From Mytilus galloprovincialis (taxonomy: Eukaryota; Mollusca; Bivalvia; Mytilida; Mytilidae), in NCBI RefSeq assembly GCF_965363235.1, contig NC_134844.1, forward strand, positions 56,230,872 through 56,294,871: a DNA stretch of 64,000 nucleotides. The letters run 5' to 3'. The notes beneath the pieces were generated by a model, which ran no database searches, was not told the DNA's origin, and was given only the letters and a program-made list of their open reading frames with translations. Shown here piece by piece: positions 22,003-33,540 of the stretch; the stretch's first letter is position 1; each line of letters begins with the position of its first letter. The translations under genes were made by a program, and so were the position numbers.

Positions 22003-23400
22003 GTTAGAACAAAGGAGCTGGAATGTAATATATAAGGTCTTTATCAATTATATGTATAAAATTAAATACCTGACACTGATCACAGGTAAGTTGTATTTTT
22101 CAGAATAATTATTTGTAATGTTTAAAACAGCTTTTAAACTTTACTCGATGAAAAAGGTTCGAAGGCTTCATAAATGAAGATTTTAAACTTTTGTATCAGT
22201 TATTTAAAAATCTTATAAGGAAAGGTTCCAACTTACCACTTATGGAATAATTTATTTTCTGTTAGGAAAATAGGAAGAAAGGGATGGGGGTGTTAAAGAA
22301 GACTTTTCGACACTGATATATATTATAATGGAAACTCGACAACATCTATGAGGAATGACTAATAATTGAGGAAAAATCTGCGTATATGTTCTAGTTTACA
22401 ACTAGAAATATATTGATATACAGCCATCTATCTATATATACGGGATCGAACGTTCATCACGGCAACCAATTCCTCCTTTAACCTTTAATACAGCTCGGAA
22501 ATATAAATGGTCTTTTAGATAAGGTCATGGACAAACCCAAAGCATCCATTACCTCGAAAAAGTACCAAAAAATACATAAATCCAACTGAACATGAAAAAC
22601 GATTGAACGTGAAAGCAATATTCCTCAGGCTCTATTTATCTTGAGTATAATAATGATGGAGATGGGATGAGATGTTGAACTTTAAATAGGCATAAAACTA
22701 ATTAACTGAATATTAAATTTATTTGGCGATAGGAATGTGAAGTCAATAAGTTTTTCTATCATTAAAATTTAATATTGTATATGTATATATTTTTTTTGCC
22801 CGCAGTTAACTCAATAATGACCTTTTTTTGCAGGGAGTTTCTATTTCAATGGATAGAAACATGTCTCTAAGTAGATCTTGAAGGTATTGTTTGGGTCATC
22901 ATGTTATAGAACTGATGAATAAATTGAAGGTGTATATTCCTAGAGTTATCTCTCCTTCATAGTTACTCTGTCACACAAAGTTTTGTTATGTTAGTTTGAG
23001 CAAGAAGGTATTACATCAGAAGTAGGGTAAGATATAACAGTTCAAGTTATATTTGGTATATAGGTCACAAGTCTTAAATCTATGAAAAATACATTAAATT
23101 ATTATTGATTAAGAGAACTACAAGCACAATGTTTTAAAACAAGAAGGTTACAAACATATGGTTTGATAGAATCACACGGAACCCCAGGAGATAATATCTG
23201 CAACAACTTGGTTTAAAAAATCATTAGGACCACGTAAATTTGAATCAGCTATAACAGGGCACACTTATCGTTCTGGTATAACATAGGAGAATATAATAAA
23301 TGTATCGCAATGTGTTGCTACATCCTTTGTATCGTCCAACAGTGGGTATAGCTCGTGCACAATAGACATAGTAGGTTTTAGTCATATGATCTACCTTACA
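22003..23400. other. non-coding, nothing recognised
   Basis: AT-rich intergenic sequence up to the left edge of duplication unit A. Confidence 0.4.
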
Positions 23401-23577
23401 AGTGGTCACTACAACTTTACATTACATCCCTTTTAAAAGTCATTGGAGCCGAGAATGAATAAGAGCCTATTTTATGTTGTAATTCAAGACATATTAAAAC
23501 AATGTTTGTCATATTGTATTCATCAAAATTGATAGAATTAACACGTGAAATATAACTTACAAAGGTAAAGTTTTAAG

Positions 23578-23650
23578 CCATTTGATAAGAACACATGAAA
23601 CCAAATCAGGGACTATAAACACATTGAACAATGAAGGGGAGTCATTCCCA
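23578..23650 (+). repeat. short dispersed repeat, family I (also at 24,457, 41,150 and 58,487)
   Basis: ATTTGAT(A/C)AGAACACA...AAACCAAATCAGGGACTA..., then a GGGGAG word and often ATCTCTGTTTTCG. Four copies in the window: 23,578-23,650, 24,457-24,560, 41,150-41,235 and 58,487-58,560. Confidence 0.6.
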
Positions 23651-23805
23651 ATCTAATAGAATTTTATTATGCTCACATAACAAGCGCGCGAGTTCGGATA
23701 TATAAATGTTCATATACTAATAGTTAAAAACCTACTAATCTGCATCTAATAAAATTCATATACATTTTATTCCAGGCAGAACCAGATTCACTAAAACACA
23801 AAAGC

Positions 23806-23900
23806 AGAGGCGGTTCCAGTCATTCCCAAACGGTTGGGGGATCCCCAACCCAGGATAAAGGGGAAAAGGGATAACCTCCTTCCCTGGATCTGCCATTGAA
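23806..23900. mobile_element. short inverted-repeat element related to family D
   Basis: Starts CAGAGGCGGTTCCAG and ends CTGGATCTGCCATTG, imperfect 15-bp inverted termini, with a GGGGATCCCC core. About 95 bp; MITE-like. Confidence 0.55.
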
Positions 23901-24769
23901 AAGTCATCTTTATTAATTCACATTTTGACTATACTTCTAAACATTTGATATTTGTTAAACAAAGCGGAATAACTCAAATCTATATTGGTAAAAGTTGTAT
24001 GAGTTTTATTTCTTGTATCGTTGACCAATTCTCTTGGTTACTTAAAACAAATCGACAAACAAACAAAAACAAAAATGAAAATTACATACCTGTATGATCT
24101 GTAAAAAAGAGCAAAAGGAATGGTGTGTTTTGATTCAATATCATATTAATTGACACTTTTCCTTTTATGGAAACTTATGAATACCTTGTATATGTATGTG
24201 AGATAGGTCCTATGTATTACATATACATTTTTGATTCTTGAATAATTCGGTGACAATGATGATGTTGAACAGCAATGATTGATACTCTAAGAATTTTACA
24301 AGATATATCATACCCTAATGATGTTCATGATCGCTCTGTCATATTAAATACAAACGGAATGACAGGTGTTTATAATAACAAAAAATGTCAATTGACTCAT
24401 TAAACTTGGTGGAAAAACGCATGAGATATAACTAACAGTGGTATATTTTAAACCATTTTAATCAGAACACAAAAAACAAATCAGGGACCAAAAAGATGTA
24501 AGCAATAAGGGGAGTAATTACCATTCTAATTAAAACATAAATCTCTGTTTTCGTTAAGCTCATATGACGAGCGGGCAAGATTTGATAGATCTGATTTTTG
24601 AACGGAGCGAAGCGATTCCATGTTTACAGTGTATGGGTTAAGAGAAAAGAGAGGTAACTCTTGCAGTCTTAGATATGAAGTTATGTTTACTTTAATAAGT
24701 TCAGCATTCTTTGTAAGAGATATTTTTAAAATCTAATAATTGTTTACCTTTAAATACAAAATTATGCTA

Positions 24770-24834
24770 GTACATATATCGATCGCACCTTGACTAAACA
24801 GGTAAAAAGCTTCCTGGTAGCCATTTTGTTGAAG
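24770..24834 (+). promoter_or_regulatory. putative non-coding first exon of TRIM-like gene 2
   Basis: AAGCTTCCTGGTAGCCATTT...TTGAAG then GTATTA. It matches the corresponding blocks of genes 1 and 3. The intron would run to the acceptor at 29,713, about 4.9 kb, of which about 3.2 kb is the inserted palindromic element. Confidence 0.5.
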
Positions 24835-24923
24835 GTATTATTTCTGCTGGTTAATTCAATATTCTTCAAATTGGACGTTAATTCAAGTCTTAAAATTGAG
24901 AATGATGCACACATTTAAGAATC

Positions 24924-25000
24924 GAATGCTTATTTTTGTAAATTTATTGATTTTAACATTGACCAAAGTATATTTTGTATGAATGGCGACAGCGCTTCAT
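24924..25000 (+). repeat. half-copy of foldback family L in the intron of gene 2
   Basis: GAATGCTTATTTTTGTAA...ATTTTGTATGAATGGCG...GCTTCAT matches one arm of the complete foldback element at 61,219-61,366; the equivalent in gene 3 is 41,701-41,778. Confidence 0.6.
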
Positions 25001-25235
25001 TTTAAAAATATCCATGAAAGTTCAATTGAAGTAAATGTAAGCAATTATAGGAAGCCGTATTGTCGTCAACTATTAGGAAACCCAATATCTTATAGCCGTC
25101 TATATAGTCCGGCGGCTACAAGCATATTTCAAACGAATTGTGCACATCCTGCTACAAGCATGAAATTTGGCATAAATCTTCCTCAACTATTATTCTTTCA
25201 TTTCAGATAGGGAAGCATTTGAAAAAAAATGTCTC

Positions 25236-25760
25236 ACTTCCGGTAAAATCCAAAATGGCGGACATCATACTTAAATCAGCCCTATATCGAAGGCTATTAA
25301 GTGAAAAGGTGTTATTATATGCTACTAACATAATATTTGGTATCAACCTTTGTTTTGTACTACTTTTGGATATATAAGATGTCTTCAAAAACCCTACTTC
25401 CGGTAAAATCCAACATGGCAGATATAGTACTAGAATAAGCATTTTTTTTAGGGAGGGTAATTGAAATGTGTTTTAATGTATTGCTACTATCATTACACTG
25501 GGCAGGAACATTTCTTTTGTGCCTCTCATGGATACAATGTATAAGCATATATCTTTAAAACCTTACTTCCGGTAAATTTTAGAATGGCGGACATAGAAAT
25601 ATCAATTTTCTATTTTAATATTCAACTTTTTTCGAAATGTAAAGAAAATGTTTTTTGTTGATTTTTTTTTTGCTTGTCATTAAACTATTGGCTTCTAGTT
25701 ATAAATTTTTTCTAATGTAAATTTTTAAATCACACTTCCGGTATTAAAAAAAACAATATG
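25236..25760 (+). repeat. ETS/YY1-like composite words, left arm (four)
   Basis: ACTTCCGGTA followed within about 15-20 bp by ATGGCGG or a variant, starting at 25,236, 25,396, 25,565 and 25,734: spacing 160, 169 and 169 bp. Mirror words (ACCGGAAGT) are at 27,661, 27,843, 28,012 and 28,161 (as ACCAGAAGT) in the right arm. Confidence 0.75.
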
Positions 25761-25968
25761 GTGGAAATTTCAAAAATGAGTCCTCATTGTAGGCATAGGT
25801 ACGGGTTATGCTTGACTTGTTGTAGAATGTGTCCATTTAAACTGTAGATTTTATGGCTTTTGTTTCTGATGCTTAGGATGTAGCATGTTTTGGCATTGAA
25901 CCGCATTCCCAAGTACATCCACAATGTACAAGCTTCTGACAAAATGATGAGACTTTAGAAAGAGTTAT

Positions 25969-26520
25969 TTAAAAGTTATCCTCTATGTCCCTTCGCCATT
26001 CATAAGCGCTTGAACTGGGTATCATAAGAGTCAATTCCAAGCTCGTCCCCCTAAACACCTGCCTTAGTATATTGCACGTTTTACCCTCAATTAGTCTTCC
26101 CTTTTGCGCAAATAGGTATTTTCTTGATTCGTTAACCATGTTTACCCCATCTGATAAGTTTTGTGTGATCTTACAGTTAAGCCACGGTGATTTAGGCTGA
26201 TCAATCATCATTATTTATGTCAAAGTCACATCTTCAAATGCCATCAATGTCTCCCACGCAGTCTTATTTTCCTTTTCAAGCAATCAGAGAACCATATCAC
26301 AACTGGTAAATACATGGAGCACAATAAGTGTGTGTTATGCACTTGTACATATATTTATCCAAAGCTTTTTGCCCTCCCAAACACAATCCATAGTTCGTCT
26401 AGCCCTGTCACGGAATAGCGAAGAATAACGACTACTCGAATCATGACTCGTGCAAGTTCGTGGTTCATTGCATCAAACACATGCACCATGATTATATTGT
26501 CAGCCTCTTAATGTGAACAT
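25969..26520 (-). pseudogene. decayed nuclease-like coding relic, left arm
   Basis: Read on the minus strand from about 26,510: ADN...HVFDAMNHELARVM, then LDELWIVFG, then MMIDQPKSP and NLSDGVN...NESRK. It matches the plus-strand relic in the right arm. Several stops and frame changes; not expressed as a full protein. The opposite directions of the two relics show the element is a head-to-head inverted duplication. Confidence 0.6.
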
Positions 26521-26797
26521 GGTGATAAACTTGAAATACATCTCGAGGTAGATAAGATAGAATATCCTGAGCATTTGTTATAAGAAGCAAGAGCTACATT
26601 TAGGGGAAAGGGAATACACTGACGAATCAAGATTCAAAACAAGATTACGACAATAAGAAAGAACTTTTAAGTTTTCATTCGCAACAGCTTGCTCAATAGA
26701 TTTTGAGGGAAAGGTAGTTGTAGCAACAATTACTCAGGATGTTCTGTGCTATCCATCACATGGTGATGTTTCAAGCTTAGCATCATGTTCACGTAAA

Positions 26798-27320
26798 GAG
26801 GCTGACACTTGAATCAAGATGAATGTGTCTGATGCAGTGAAACACAGACTTAACTGAGTCATGACTCGAACATTCGATACTGATGTTGCTGTCATTGCGG
26901 TTTCGCTTTTCAGTGATATAGGGGCAGACAAACTTTAGCTTGCATTTGGAAGTGGGAAAAGCTTCAGATATATATCTATCCATGACCTTTCAAATACACT
27001 AGGCATTGGGATATTACACGTTTGCTGGAAAAGGAACTGCGTTGGTGACATGGATGGTGTTTAAAGATGTGACTCTATCATTTAGAATGATGATTGATCA
27101 GCCAACATCACCAGATATAGCTTTTACAAAATCATTGATAGAACGATACGTGGTTTTGTTGTACGATCGAACAAACTTATCAGATGGGGTTAACGAAGCA
27201 AGAAAAAATGTGTTTTTGGAAGAGGAAATAGTTATTGAGGCTATTCCCACGACTCGGTCTAGTCTTTTTCAGCAAGTAAAACGTGCAATATACCATGGCG
27301 GATGTGAATGAGTAACAAGC
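26798..27320 (+). pseudogene. decayed nuclease-like coding relic, right arm
   Basis: Starts with Glu-Ala-Asp (EADT), continues DTDVAVIAVSLFSDIGA, LAFGSGKSFRYISIHDLSNT and then, in another frame, an open stretch at 27,006-27,311 with FAGKGTALVTW, MMIDQPTSP, YDRTNLSDGVNEARK and QQVKRAIYHGG. In the family the region between LG and GKG carries a Gly-Cys-Asp motif; here it is missing, so the catalytic core is incomplete. Stops interrupt the frame. Confidence 0.6.
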
Positions 27321-28299
27321 TTGGTATTGGTTCCTTTTCTAACCAGTCCATCCCTTATGAATGGCGAAGGGGAAAATATTATCCATGACACCCTTTTCAA
27401 CAACTCTATTGTGAGGCCTCTTAATCTTATCAGGAGCTTGTACACTATAGATGTAGGAAACAACACCACGATCTTTGTAAATTTGGAAAATAAGCTCTCC
27501 GATTGTGAGTAAACATGTATATGTGGCCATAAATAAGTCATTCTAAAGATGTTTAACAACTTTAGTGATTTTATTTTGTTTTAATCAATCTATCCAAAAC
27601 TCTACATCGAATATATGGATTGAGGACTCATCTTTGTAATTTTCGCCATATTGATTTTTTACCGGAAGTGTTAATTTTGTATTGAATCATATGCAATTGA
27701 ATAGAATTAGTGGTTTTGAGGATGACTAAAAGCCAAAAGTTTAATGACAACCCCAAAAAATTCATTTTATTTACAGTTTGAAAAAAGTTGAATATAAAAA
27801 TGAAAACTTATCAATATTTCTATGTCCGCCATATTGGATATTACCGGAAGTAAGGGTTTGAAGACACATGTCTTATACATTGTATCCATGAGAAGCACCA
27901 AAGAAAGGTTCCTGTACAATATAATGATAGTAGCAATACTTTAAAACACATTTCAATTATCCTCCCTAAAAATAAGCTTATTGAAGTACTATATCCGCCA
28001 TGTTTGATTTTACCGGAAGTAGGGTTTTTGAAGACAAAAAGTAGTACAAAACAAAGGTTTGTACCAAATATTATGATAGTAGGATGTTAATAACACCTTT
28101 TCACATACTAGCCTTCGATATTGGACTAATTTAAGTATGATGTCCGCCATTTTGGATTTTACCAGAAGTGAGGCATTTTTTTCAAATGCCTCCCTATCTG
28201 AAATGAAAGAGAAATAGTTGAGGAAGGTCTATGCCAAATTTCATGCTTGTAGCAGGATGCGCACAATTTTTCACAAAGCCGCCGTACTAATAACAGGCA

Positions 28300-28480
28300 C
28301 CACAATGAAATGTATTACACAATTTAAACAATAAAAACTCACGGCCTGATTTATAACTAAACAATTTATGAAAAACACAAATGAATGACATAAAACTACG
28401 AAAACCACTGAACTACCGGTTCCTGGCTTGGGACAGGCATATATGTATTTTGACGGGATGAAACATGTCTGCAAGCGCTC
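28300..28480 (-). repeat. dispersed repeat, family G (3' tail of a reverse-transcriptase element)
   Basis: CCACTGAACTACCGGTTCCT, CTTGGGACAGGC, and GACGGGATGAAACATGT are the reverse of ACATGTTAACCCCGCC...GCCTGTCCCAAG...AGGAGCCTCTGG at 60,950-61,010. The partner copy in unit B is 41,815-42,000. Confidence 0.65.
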
Positions 28481-29713
28481 TATCCTCTCCTAAGATGAGG
28501 CAGTGGTGTAACAGCACAACATAAGAACAAACTATAAACATCAGTTGGCATTGGCTCATCTTAAAATGTATGTTTGAGGCACAAAACCAAGTAGAATAAA
28601 AACACTAGCACAGAGCACCGCATAAACAGTTCCTTTTACTAAAGGATTGTACAAAGCCAATACCCACTATCAATAAATTAAGTTCTCCCGGACTAAACTA
28701 TCAAGCAATACCAATCCGTGGATTAAGTATGAAGACGTTTAAATCATTCTAAGAAACGCCTGACCTAGTGCCACTATTCGGTGTGTGCCAAGGCACTGTG
28801 ATGAAGGCTGTACTTAAATTTGAAAACTGAAAAAAAACTGTGACTTGCATTAAGAGTTGTTTAATTGACACATTTACCACATCTCCTTATTCATTTGTAC
28901 TCCAATTAATCAATCCCCGTTATTGGTGTGAACGGCTTATTTTCTTTTCCTTATCGCAAGCTGTGTGAATTGTCGGCTTTTTATATTAAAATAAACCGAT
29001 TTTGCATGATCCATTTTGAAACAAAAATTTACAAGTTGGCAAAGAACATAGATGTCATTAACTAAATGTCACCCTACACCCTTCAACAATGAAAAACACG
29101 TATCGTATAGAAATTGATAAACTGTCAAATAAAACAGCCATTTAAATGTGAAAGCTATAAAAAAGGAAAAACAATGAACTCATTTATATTCAAACATCAA
29201 CGGAAAACAAATAAAGCAGACCTCTATCAATTGAACCACATAATCAATATTTGTCATATAATGAAACCAAATTTGTTTTCCAAACAATTCTATCATCTCT
29301 ATTTCACAGACAAACTGTAGTTAAACAAGTTCGTGTCCCATAAAATACCGCATAGTATCATGAAAATTTAATAAATTTGAACACTCTGTGCTTTCAGACA
29401 GCTGAATTCGTCTCAACTCAACCACGGTGTGGGATTATCACGATGTTCAATTGCATCATCAAAGCACATTAAAGGCAATTTGGTCATATCGTCTCAAATC
29501 CCTATCAACACATTCAATAGAGCAGAAAAGTTCCATACGAATAAAGAAAATCTTTATGTGTAAAATTTTGTATCCACTTCTTTGAAATTCAGTTGAAAAA
29601 GTAACCATAGTATGGTCATTTTATATGAAGATGACACACTATTTTTTTTAAGATAAAGCTTTTAAGAAGTTAAAAGTCACAATAGCACATTTTTAAAATT
29701 ATTTTTATTTTAG
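28481..29713 (+). other. rest of the intron of TRIM-like gene 2
   Basis: No exon recognised. About 29,045-29,175 is a decayed family B fragment (CCCTTCAACAATGAAAAACA); the counterpart in unit B is 42,600-42,690. It ends with the T-rich acceptor TTTTTATTTTAG at 29,713. Confidence 0.5.
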
Positions 29714-29717
29714 AAAT

Positions 29718-31358
29718 ATGACAGCCAAATATTGCGAACCGTGCACTGCACGTGGTAAGACTCCAACAACCTTTCAGTGGTGTACCGAATGTGAAGAGGC
29801 ACTGTGTTCCGAATGTACAGAAGTTCACAAAGTTAAAAAAATGTCTCGAAGTCACCATTTGGTTGAGATAGGTAAAATACCGAACAAAATTAATTTATCG
29901 TATAATTGTTCAAAACATCAACATTTGCCTTTTGATTATTTTTGTGTTGATCATGATGTTATTTGTTGTAAGGAATGTTTGCCAAAAGATCATCGAGCAT
30001 GCAAGAACGTCACATCAATTGATATTGCGTCAAAGAATTCTAAACAGTCACAGTCATTCCTGGACTATAACGAACAGTTGAGCTTTCTTTCAGATGCATT
30101 AGAAAAATTGAAAAAAAATCGGAAGGAAAAAAGTAGTCGAATAGAACTAGAAGAAAGTAAAATAAAGAAAGAAATAACGAAAGCAAAAGAAAATGTCATC
30201 AAACGTTTGGAATCTTTAGAAAAGTCGCTTCTTACACAACTAACTGAATTGAAGGACAAAGATATGATTGGTATACAACGACAAGAGAAAGATATAGGTG
30301 AATTGGTAACAACAACAAAAGCCCTTAAGGAAGCTTTAGAATTTATAAGAGATCATGGTTCTGAGAAACAAGCATTTATTTCAATTCATTCATCTAAATC
30401 AATCTTAGGTGACATTGAAAACAAGGTTAAACAACTGAAAGAATCGTTTGTAGACATCAGTCTAATGTTCGTCGAAAGTTTATCAAAAGACAATTTAACG
30501 GATCTTGGATCAATAGAGTTAAAGGAAACGCCTTGCTCCGTTTTAATGGTTCCGTACAAGCAGCGGCAATCTCAAGTTCCAGTCGTTTCGAAGCGCCATA
30601 TTACTTCTTTTACACATCTCTACGATATCGATATGAAAGAAAAGTTGAGTGTAGTAACTGGTATCACAGTATCGGACAATAACACATTGATTATATGCGA
30701 TGTTGGTACCGACAAAGTTTATTTTTGTGATAAGAATGATGCATACCTATCATCTATCAGCTCTCCACATAAACCTTGGGATATAGCAGCGATACCAGGA
30801 ACAACCACAGCTGTAATGTCTTGTAAATGGAAACCGTACATACAGTTGATCGATATAGATAGACAGCAAATATTAAAGCAGTTAAAAATAAAACAAGGTG
30901 GATGTTTGGGTGTTGCTGCAACAAAAGAAAACATATATATCGGAACTAAAGGGAAAATATGTGTCCTAGACCTACGTGGAAATTTTGTTAGAACAATACA
31001 TTTGAAAAACATAGATCACCACGTTAATTACATTTCCGTTTGCTCAAATGGAAACATCTGTTATTCAACTAACAATGAAGTCCAATGCATTACGACAGAT
31101 GGAAAACCTGTTTTCTCTTATACTTCTCCCGATCTTCGGGATGCACGAGATATTCAAATTGATGATGCCAGTAACATCTATGTCCTTGGACAGGATTCAC
31201 AAAACATTCATAAACTCACGTCTTCTGGAATCGTAGAAGACATTTTATTAAAACATAATTTGTCCGAACCTCTTGCATTCTGTTTCAGTAAGGATCTTGC
31301 TAAATGTTACATTGCAAATGACAGTGGATCAAAAGTATCCGTATTCAAGACTGGGTAA
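29718..31358 (+). CDS. TRIM-like gene 2 (two B-boxes, coiled coil, NHL-like propeller)
   Basis: An intact 546-residue protein; the ATG follows an acceptor by 4 bp. B-box 1: Cys6, Cys9, Cys22, Cys25, Cys30, Cys33, His37, His46. B-box 2: Cys64, His67, Cys76, His79, Cys84, Cys87, His92. A coiled coil of charged heptads spans about 120-215. Residues about 305-546 give six propeller blades, each with a 'sNNTLIICD', 'KENIYIGTK' or 'SNGNICYST' type strand pair. There is no RING, so no E3 ligase activity is predicted by itself. Family members work by oligomerising through the coiled coil and binding RNA or protein with the propeller; a role in innate defence is common in bivalves but is inference here. 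It is the unit A paralogue of gene 3, about 84 percent identical in protein by my count. Its B-box 2 DNA is nearly identical to gene 1, suggesting gene conversion. Confidence 0.9.
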   Translation: MTAKYCEPCTARGKTPTTFQWCTECEEALCSECTEVHKVKKMSRSHHLVEIGKIPNKINLSYNCSKHQHLPFDYFCVDHDVICCKECLPKDHRACKNVTSIDIASKNSKQSQSFLDYNEQLSFLSDALEKLKKNRKEKSSRIELEESKIKKEITKAKENVIKRLESLEKSLLTQLTELKDKDMIGIQRQEKDIGELVTTTKALKEALEFIRDHGSEKQAFISIHSSKSILGDIENKVKQLKESFVDISLMFVESLSKDNLTDLGSIELKETPCSVLMVPYKQRQSQVPVVSKRHITSFTHLYDIDMKEKLSVVTGITVSDNNTLIICDVGTDKVYFCDKNDAYLSSISSPHKPWDIAAIPGTTTAVMSCKWKPYIQLIDIDRQQILKQLKIKQGGCLGVAATKENIYIGTKGKICVLDLRGNFVRTIHLKNIDHHVNYISVCSNGNICYSTNNEVQCITTDGKPVFSYTSPDLRDARDIQIDDASNIYVLGQDSQNIHKLTSSGIVEDILLKHNLSEPLAFCFSKDLAKCYIANDSGSKVSVFKTG

Positions 31359-31410
31359 CATTTAGAATGAGTTGTGAAAATAAGTTTTTTTTAAAATTGT
31401 CAATACATTG

Positions 31411-31416
31411 AATAAA
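31411..31416 (+). terminator. polyadenylation signal of TRIM-like gene 2
   Basis: AATAAA 53 bp after the stop. The equivalent position in gene 3 (45,116) reads CATAAA, a weaker variant, and gene 1 also has GCATAAAA. Confidence 0.5.
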
Positions 31417-31689
31417 CGTACTAAAACAGGTTTTGATTGAAAGTAAAACATTACGCTTAAAGGAAAAAACACGATATCTGATTTCAAGTTTTGAAGATAT
31501 TGCAGTATTATCATTTGTGATGTTACAAGTGAAATTATAACAGACGTTTTCAATTCGTTTAATGTGTTTGATTTTTTTCGAGTTAGGTAGTTTTGTTATT
31601 CTGCTTTTTATATATAAAGTAGAGTGTTTTTTGGCAATTTATGACATATAACCCACATATTTGTCCTGACTGTTTGTTTTGTTCACACA

Positions 31690-31935
31690 TCGTTGTCAAT
31701 ATAATGGAATGTTATGCGACTATCATATAAGTGAGAGAATAAGCTACAGATAAAACCCGGTTTAATCCATCATTTTCTTCATTGAATCATGTATATATAT
31801 ATATCAAGTCACGAACATGACAGTTGTTTTCCATTTGTTTGATGTGTTTAAGCTTTTGATTTTGTCATTTAATAAGTGACTTTCCGTTTTGTATTTTTTC
31901 GGAGTTTAGTATTTTTGTAATTTTACTTTTCATAA
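31690..31935 (+). repeat. dispersed repeat, family A
   Basis: ATAAAACCCGGTTTAATCCA, ATGACAGTTG, TTTGATGTGTTTAAGC, GGAGTTTAGTATTTTTG; duplicated with the unit at 45,385-45,640. Confidence 0.75.
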
Positions 31936-33288
31936 ATTTTTACCGTCGAAGCCCAAACGGACTGACGGACATCATCTCATGTGTCTGTTCTTTTGTATGT
32001 CCTTTCGGTAAGCATTCTGCAGTGTTTTGTATTTTTTTTTATCGATTATGAAGAACCGTTAATTTTAAAAGCATGAGGATAATTGAAAATACCTCAGAGG
32101 GAAAATTGTAGTCGTATAGGACAATAAAAACACCAATCTGACAAGAAGACAAAGTTGTCACGAGAAGAACGTCAGACGAAGATGTTTTTGCATGCTACAG
32201 TAATGAACTATCTTAAGTACTATGCAAATAATTCTAGCAAACAATATCAGTATTTAAGATAAATTAGTAACAGTTTCAAGACTATATTTTTTGGAGAATA
32301 CCTTGTATAAACTGGTATTACAACAGTAGTTTTTAAAAGTAAAGCTAGATTGAGCAAACGGAAAAAGTTTCATTTAAGTTTTGAACATTACTCTGTCATA
32401 CTTATTGGTTATTTTTCATATATACATACTCAAATATCTTTTTAATTATGAATGTTGAACGGCGGTTGTCTCGTTGACTTATTCTCGACATCCCATTTAT
32501 TAGTCCTTCCTGACGTAGTCGGGTTAGACTGTAGGCATGAGAGTTATCCGTACTTCCAATAGAATATTCATGGGTTTGATTGGAAGTATATTTGTGCAAT
32601 GTTTATATTCATAATTGTTTATATTTAGAACATAATTTTTTGGCAATTTAACTCTTCCTGGTCCTGTTTCTTTAAACAAGTAATCAACTTGTGGTTGTCA
32701 ATGATTTTAGTAATTATTCGATACAGTGACATAACCTTTACCTTCTGTCCAGATAAATCAAATGGGCCTACATTACTGGTTTTGACAAGTTTATAAAATC
32801 TTGCACGCTACATAATTTCGATCTTTCGACACAATTGTTCAAATTGTTTCTTTTAAATACGGAAAAATATTTTCTTAAATACAATGTTCTAGATTAACAA
32901 TTATATTAAATTAATAGTTGCTTCCGTTTAGGTCCAGAGATGCAGACATAGGGTTTTGTTATTTAATTCCGTAAATGTATGACGTAAAAATCATAAATGT
33001 GGAAGGCACTCGAAGTGGATTCGATTATAAAAATTAAATATTTATTTGAAAATCATAAAATATACGAGCTCTTACTTAGAACTCTCAGTTCATCGGATTT
33101 ATCCAATCTGGTTAGTGTAATTCTTTAATCATAACGTATCAATTGATTCAATCACATTTATCATCTAGTAATAATGTATTAATCTATATATATATATATA
33201 ATAAGAAATTTCAGATCATTTTTGACTTTTGTTCAAATCGGGCAATTGTCGCAGAAATTTTGACCGTTGCAAATTTGCATTTAAAATT
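31936..33288. other. unit A intergenic sequence
   Basis: No gene. About 32,622-32,858 is absent from unit B (junction near 46,327), an indel of roughly 240 bp without recognised ends. A short TA microsatellite sits near 33,187-33,200. Confidence 0.45.
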
Positions 33289-33540
33289 TTAGTTAGCTGC
33301 CTTTTTCTGTAATGCTTTATTCATAAGATTGATATTTGGTAGACAATTATAAATATTATGAAAAGTGACAAACCTTGTTTGAGTTTTGTTCAGGCTTATA
33401 TATTTGTTTGCCCTGTTATGTTTGCATGTTATGCTTTTATCTATTAACGTGACATTTTGTGGGGGATCATTGCCATTGAGAAATTGCTTGAAGTCATAGT
33501 TTTCTGCACTGTTTTCTATAAAGAAGGAAGCAATTGACAA
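33289..33540 (-). pseudogene. possible exon relic, duplicated in unit B
   Basis: An 83-residue minus frame (ENSAENYDFKQFLNGNDPP...) with an acceptor-like CTTCTTTATAG at its start and AATAAAG inside its end. Its counterpart at 46,750-47,002 has a changed frame after about 45 residues, so no selection is evident. I do not recognise the protein; it may be repeat sequence. Confidence 0.25.

Larger units (their letters stand above)
25105..28289. mobile_element. 3.2-kb palindromic DNA transposon with XPG-like nuclease relics
   Basis: Ends TAGTCCGGCGGCT at the left and, in reverse, TAGTACGGCGGCT at the right, running on into arms that pair over most of their length around a centre near 26,650-26,700. 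Outer arms (25,140-25,780 and 27,640-28,270) contain repeated ACTTCCGGTA...ATGGCGG words. Inner arms carry oppositely oriented copies of the same decayed coding sequence. It lies in the intron of TRIM-like gene 2 and is absent from the matching intron of gene 3. The motif order of the coding relic (EAD, TDVAV, LAFGSGKSFRYI, GKG...TW, LSDGVNEARK) recalls a nuclease-bearing protein family spread in cnidarians and molluscs. I link it to XPG-type nucleases and Academ transposons with modest confidence. No clean target duplication was found. Confidence 0.7.

Noticed and set aside
27321-27559. Small overlapping frames on both strands after the nuclease relic
   Set aside because: They are shadows of the palindromic element and show no coherent family.
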